From contig CAJVPJ010000028.1 in NCBI GenBank assembly GCA_910592205.1, positions 1 through 64,000 on the forward strand: DNA of 64,000 nucleotides, given 5' to 3'. Positions 59,350 to 64,000 of the stretch are shown here, in pieces; positions within the stretch are counted from its first letter, which is position 1; the number at the start of each line of letters is the position of its first letter. A program made the translations under genes and the position numbers. The notes beneath the pieces were generated by a model, which made no database searches, was not told the DNA's origin, and saw only the letters and a program-made list of their open reading frames with translations. This stretch comes from Paraglomus occultum (lineage: Eukaryota; Glomeromycota; Glomeromycetes; Paraglomerales; Paraglomeraceae).

Positions 59350-60777
59350 ACATGTTGCACATAATTTTACGTAACGATAATTCGTTTTTACCATAAATGT
59401 AGAGTGCTCGCATTACTATTATTAATTTACAACGTTTTCTTCTCTTTGTTAAATTTTCTCGTTCTTCAATGGTAATAATCCCTTATCTAAGAAGCAGCAA
59501 CAGCTTTTCTCTTTCAAGGTAAATGGAAATTTGGATCTAGTTCGGACAATTTCAATTAAACCATTTAGCATTTAGATGTCGAAACGCTTGACAGTTGTTC
59601 AGATTTTCGCGCTAATCTCCATGCTTGCGATGCGTGCCCTCTTTGACATCTCTCGGTTGACGCTTCAAACTTGAAAGCTGTCTTGTTAATTTGCTCTTGT
59701 CGTATCAGTAAATATGGTGGGAATTTTCTGATTAATGAATGTATTCGGTCGTGATGACGCACTCGCCAGCTCCTGGACTCTAGTGTCAAAGTTATCGTGC
59801 GCTTCCGCGGTTAAGACATCTTGTGTTTACTCCTGACCAAATGGGTTGACTTTTTTTTTATATTGTAAATATACTATTATTTCCGTCAATCATGAAAGAA
59901 GCGCCTGCGGCAGAAAAAAATTGTTGCCTGTGATAAAGCTCAATATTAGCAGAAATTAATGTTTGTTTGTTTGTTTGTTTTTATTTTATTTCCAAGTCTA
60001 AAAAAACAGGCAGAGTGACAGAATTCAAAAATATTGGCTGGATGTTAAATAGCTCCAATCCTAGTCCATTAGAGTTTTCCGGTTTATATTTCAATACAAG
60101 AAATAAAGAAGAATTTTCCCGTTATAGTTTCGATAAAAGAATCAGGGAATCAAGCCATTTGAAATACAAAACGTTTTTAAAATGGCTTTGGATCATTGTG
60201 TGGATGGAACGATAAAGGAAAATGTTACAGTAGGTTTTGTTTTTTTATCTCTTTATGACATTCGTAGGATACTTTACTATCATGAGAATGCTAACTAAAC
60301 TTCTGTTAATTTCTACTAGCGGGACAATTCTAACTTGAAACTTGCATTTTTCTCCATCCTACATTTTTTAATGATACTGCCGTAACCTGGCAACGCAAAC
60401 GCTACCATAAAGGCTCATTATACCGATATTGTATAAACGGTTTATTGGTATAATCAGAGATCTCTTTGTAAACGTGCGATCGAATTCTGGTAAACGACAA
60501 AATCTCAGACGCCCTTTTTAAGAGTTTAATTGTACAATTCATACTGATAGGTGATCTACGATGCTAATTCTGCAATAAACATTTCAGAACAATATAACAT
60601 TATTATGTTCATCGTCTTCCAATCGCCTTTGCGTGCTTTAAATACCTCATCACATGATTTTACTGTGTGACACTTCTCTCTTCCTTGCTTCATACTATTT
60701 CCAACATTCCTTTCTTCTCCCCATCTTTACAAAGCCCACACACGCTCTCTTACCCTCTCCTCGTCGATTTACTTGCT
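59350..60777. other. Spacer with a transposon-end relic
   Basis: Contains a (TGTT)n run at about 59961-59982 and the terminal-repeat relic at 60413. Frame 59967-60215 has no motif. The last 150 bases are a pyrimidine-rich leader for the next gene. Confidence 0.45.
60413..60470. repeat. Internally deleted relative of the 50.93-kb terminal repeat
   Basis: TTATACCGATA, then TTTATTGGTATAATCAGAG and ATCTCTTT, in the same order as TTATACCGATA, TTTATCGGTATAATCAGAG and CCTCTTT at 50.94-51.02 kb, but about 20 bases shorter inside. Confidence 0.6.
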
Positions 60778-61852
60778 ATGAGCTCAGTGCAAAAGTTCTT
60801 TGGAAAGAAGACGCCGCCAGACGAGGCGGTCCGCAAGTGGCGTCAAAGCATTCGCAACCAGGAGCGTTCTTTAGATAGACAATTGCGTGGGATCGAGATC
60901 GAGGAAGCAAAAGTGAAAAAAAGTATGAAACTTTTGGCGAAAAAAAATGATGTAAAAGGATGTAAAAGTTTAGCAAAGGAGTTGGTTCGGAGCAAAAAAC
61001 AAAAAGATAGGATCTATACGAGCAAGGCTCAGTTGAACAGTATTGTAATGCAACTACAACATCAGTTGGGTAAGCTTCTTACAACGGAATGGGGGGACAT
61101 AAAATAGAGGTTTTCCAGGAGTTACGTGGGGAACAACGGGCGAGTTGTTGCATGATGTTTCACGGAACTATTTTCTCAGAACGATTTGTCTTGATTTGAC
61201 CGTTCTCTAACATTGTCGTCTCTCCTTATTCTTCCCAAGCCGTGTTAAAGGTATCTGGAGCACTGCAAAAAAGCACAGATATTATGAAAATGGTCAATCA
61301 ACTTGCCAGACTTCCCGAGATATCACAAGCGATGCAAGAATTATCTATGGAGATGACGAAGGTAGATAATTCTTTTTAGTAAATCATGGAAGAAAATTCT
61401 CAAGAGGAAATTAATTTGTACAAAATTGCTGATTAACATAAAATTGCATTGGACTAGGCTGGTATCATTGATGAAATGATAGAAGATACTTTTGAAACCT
61501 TAGAGGAAAGTGATGTAGAAGACGAGGCCGAGGAGGAAGTAAATAAAATATTGTTTGAGGTTACTAATGGTCAGTTGAACGATGCCCAAATTGCACAAGT
61601 GTCTTTGTTATATTGTCCTTTCGTTTTAAATTATTGAGCATTTTTACTCTTATCTTTGACAGGAATGCTCGGCGAAGGAGGCGAAGTTGGCGAAGTATTG
61701 GTGAGGATGTTTATAATCTCGACAATTGTGTATTTCGCAAGTTTACACTACTCACATCTTGTTAATGATTGCAGCCAACCAAAGAGGAGGTGGTGGAAGA
61801 AGAACCCGAGCTCAATGAGATGCAGGCTCGATTACAAGCACTTAAGACTTAA
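60778..61852 (+). CDS. DID4: ESCRT-III subunit CHMP2 / Did4 (Vps2)
   Basis: Five exons (60778-61069, 61240-61361, 61458-61569, 61663-61700, 61775-61852) join in phase to 213 residues. The N-terminus [20 protein letters not shown] is typical of CHMP2. Basic helix 1-2 hairpin to about residue 100, then [19 protein letters not shown] and [20 protein letters not shown]. The acidic [13 protein letters not shown] segment precedes the C-terminal MIM1 motif [13 protein letters not shown] that recruits Vps4. It acts with Vps24 in endosomal membrane scission and multivesicular-body sorting. AATAAA follows at 61862. No lesions. Confidence 0.96.
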
Positions 61853-62480
61853 TGAAAGCATAATAAATTGCCTTGTATAAATTTCTTTGTAACTATGTAA
61901 CGGTAAGTTAGCAAAAAAAAAGTCATAGAAAGAAATGGTGATATTTATATATGGTGGTCAGAACAATTAAATGTATTATAAAAGATACATAATTTGAACA
62001 GTAGATAGAATGACCCATGACAATCCATCATTGGTCGGTGTTATTGCATTGCAGAGATGATATAAAGGCTACCCACGTTAAACTTGATGTCCAAATAATA
62101 AAAAGATGAGCTTTGACCAAGACGATGAGCCTTATTTCCAATTACGCTGCATACTGTATAGGCCTGCTATTCGAACGGTAATATATTTGTTGAATTGCTA
62201 GGTTGTAGATATAGTCCTCATTGGTCAAAGTGTTTGGGTGTTGTATGAGTATCTAAGTGGCTTTGGAAATTCCGCGCTTGCGCGTCCGAGTTGTGCAGCC
62301 AGAAGCCAGTTTCCATAAAAGTGTAAAACTGTGTAATTAATGGTCACATCAAGGTCGGCGAAAAACATCGAACGTTGCACATAAGATGGCTATGTATGGC
62401 GTATGTCACCTGACTTTCTGGTGAATCAAGGTCTATTCTCGACACTAAATGCACGCATTTTATATTATCAATTTCTTACA
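61853..62480. other. Spacer, promoter of KCTD-type gene 2
   Basis: No gene. An in-frame ATG at 62403 upstream of the chosen start could extend the next protein by 26 residues. Confidence 0.45.
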
Positions 62481-63248
62481 ATGTCTGACAAACGAATTGT
62501 CCTCAACGTAGGAGGAATAAAGGTAAACTACAATGATTCGCATAAAGATATCATTTTCTCGTACCTGATAATCTATGCCACCTAGTACGAAACCACATTG
62601 TCAACACTTCTTGCTTATCCGGATACTTTTCTCGGCCGGATGTTTCAAGCACGTAACGATGAACTCTCTCACCCAACGAATAACAATGAATATTTCATCG
62701 ATCGTGATGGACATGTGTTCCGCTATGTCTTGCAATATTATCGGACGGGGAAAATAATATATCCAGACAGATATTCATCGTCTGGTATATCGAAAGAAGA
62801 GCTACTCATTGAATTAGACTTTTTCCAAATTCCCATTCCTCGTCTCGAAGACGATGAAGATGAAGACGGCGCAGAGTCTTCGCGCGAACCAAACTATGCT
62901 GATATTCAATATGCGACAGCATTGGATCAGTTCGTCCTGGATGTACAAAATTTTTTCAGACAGAGATTATCTGATGGCGATCTCATTGCAGAGATAACCG
63001 TGCGGAGAGACAAATATTTTCCTCACGATCATTTGCCGAGATACGGAAGGCTGCCGTATTTATTCTGTGAGGCATTCGGAGATGAAATATGTAATTATTT
63101 AACGAATGAACTAACAGGTGTGAAGGCCTCTCTGAGGCCAAGTCAGGACAGGTTTCTTTTGAAGCTATGGGTGATTGACATTAACTTTGATGTTGTGAAG
63201 AGATTATCCTGTATTAAAAAAGAAAAAAAGATTAGGGAAGAAGTGTGA
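62481..63248 (+). CDS. KCTD-type BTB/POZ protein 2
   Basis: Two exons (62481-62522, 62586-63248) join in phase to 234 residues. The start at 62481 gives MSDKRIVLNVGGIKYETTLS, the usual tight N-terminus of a T1-type BTB. Marks: AYPDTFLGRMFQARN, NNNEYFIDRDGHVFRYVLQ, YYRTGKIIYPDRY and KEELLIELDFFQIP (BTB end at about 93). An acidic stretch (EDDEDEDGAESS) leads to an unrecognised C-terminal domain of about 120 residues (DQFVLDVQNFFRQRLSDGD onwards). This is a paralogue of the gene at 51.6 kb with the intron in the identical place, but the C-terminal halves are only loosely alike. Possible cullin-3 adaptor, by family. Confidence 0.92.
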
Positions 63249-64000
63249 ATGGGAATATATAAATGTTAATTGTCCTTTGATATGCTGATCTGTTATAGTG
63301 ATTATAATGCTTGTTACTATGTATAGCCAATTATTCTAATTTAAGCTCAAATTGCATCAAGTAGTGCAATTATAATTGATGTATGTGATATTATTAATTA
63401 AATGTACATTAACTTGGCACTATTTCAACTCACATTTCTTCAATACATCCTGCTCCTGACAACCTTGTGTTTCTCATAAAAGTTTTCAATATAGACGTAT
63501 CTCTTAACATACTAAAAAGAACTAATTTCCGTTTGCATGTTGGATAAAATTTTGATCAACCAATCAGATAACAGATTAATAGCTGGATGAGAATCCATTC
63601 CGTTATCAGGATCTAACTCAATACTAATACGCACGGCACAAAAGCACATATGAATTAACTTATTAATGTCCAACGTTCGGGTCTTTTCTTTCCGATAGAA
63701 TCGCATATTCCTCGTTATAATTAGCTTTTTTTGCTACCAAACTCAACCCGAACATTTAAGTACAAATTCCGTCAATGAAATATTATTCGTCGACATATGG
63801 TCTTCAGTTATTCGTTACATAGACTCAGGCGTAGCACATTTCGTGAAGAATCACGTCGTCATCAAATATTATCACAATCTTACCGCTTCCCTATCGCAGA
63901 TACGATTAACGCGAGCGCGCAAATTTACTGACTATTTTATTGCATTCATTTTCTCGATTGTCGCATCTAGGTTTTACACGCTCTGTGCCCGTGTTTGCAT
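63249..64000. other. Terminal spacer, no gene seen
   Basis: AT-rich. A minus-strand frame, 63512-63706, has no recognisable motif. A gene could continue beyond the window. Confidence 0.4.

Overview
This window looks like nuclear DNA of a filamentous fungus, most likely an early-diverging Mucoromycota lineage, with arbuscular mycorrhizal fungi (Glomeromycotina) the best guess. The supports are AT-rich long spacers, genes full of short GT-AG introns (about 50-260 nt), a fungal-type trifunctional FOL1, a Crh-like GH16 cell-wall enzyme, Scs7-, Gir2- and Toa1-type proteins, two KCTD-type BTB proteins, and decayed tyrosine-kinase-like genes with a Cys-rich N-terminal segment of a kind I associate with Glomeromycotina. 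The species assignment is inference. Exon structures were built by hand from splice signals and reading phase. No transcript evidence was available.

Layout. 0-5 kb is a decayed zone: a frameshifted multi-piece pseudogene (854-1875), tandem duplications, and a broken Tigger/pogo transposase (2608-3466) with one terminal repeat near 3576. 5-15 kb is gene-rich: a disordered basic protein, a group II PLP decarboxylase, FOL1, and a Bin3-type RNA-cap methyltransferase divergent from FOL1. After 4 kb of near-empty DNA come GIR2 (19.3-20.6 kb) and a La-motif protein (22.2-25.4 kb). 25.4-30.4 kb is a second decayed zone with kinase fragments, a mariner fragment, a 26-bp-arm inverted-repeat element flanked by 10-bp direct repeats, and a second inverted repeat.

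30.4-43.3 kb holds a cytochrome b5/fatty-acid-hydroxylase-like protein with damaged histidine boxes, an 11-exon B-box/DUF2009 gene with a 26-nt microexon, a CaMK1-like kinase and a secreted S28 peptidase. A single-exon DUF4238 gene sits alone at 45.4-46.7 kb. 49.2-51.4 kb has a kinase pseudogene (one in-frame stop, one frameshift) beside a transposon terminal repeat. 51.6-63.2 kb carries KCTD-BTB gene 1, GH16, TOA1, a HINT3-like HIT protein, the ESCRT-III subunit DID4/CHMP2 and KCTD-BTB gene 2.

The genes do not form a pathway cluster. They are mostly unrelated housekeeping genes (folate synthesis, RNA capping, translation, transcription, ESCRT) separated by transposon-rich accessory DNA. No tRNA, rRNA or CRISPR array was recognised. 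The best leads for something undescribed are the solitary DUF4238 gene, the histidine-box-depleted hydroxylase, the microexon gene, the split BTB domain and the inverted-repeat elements.
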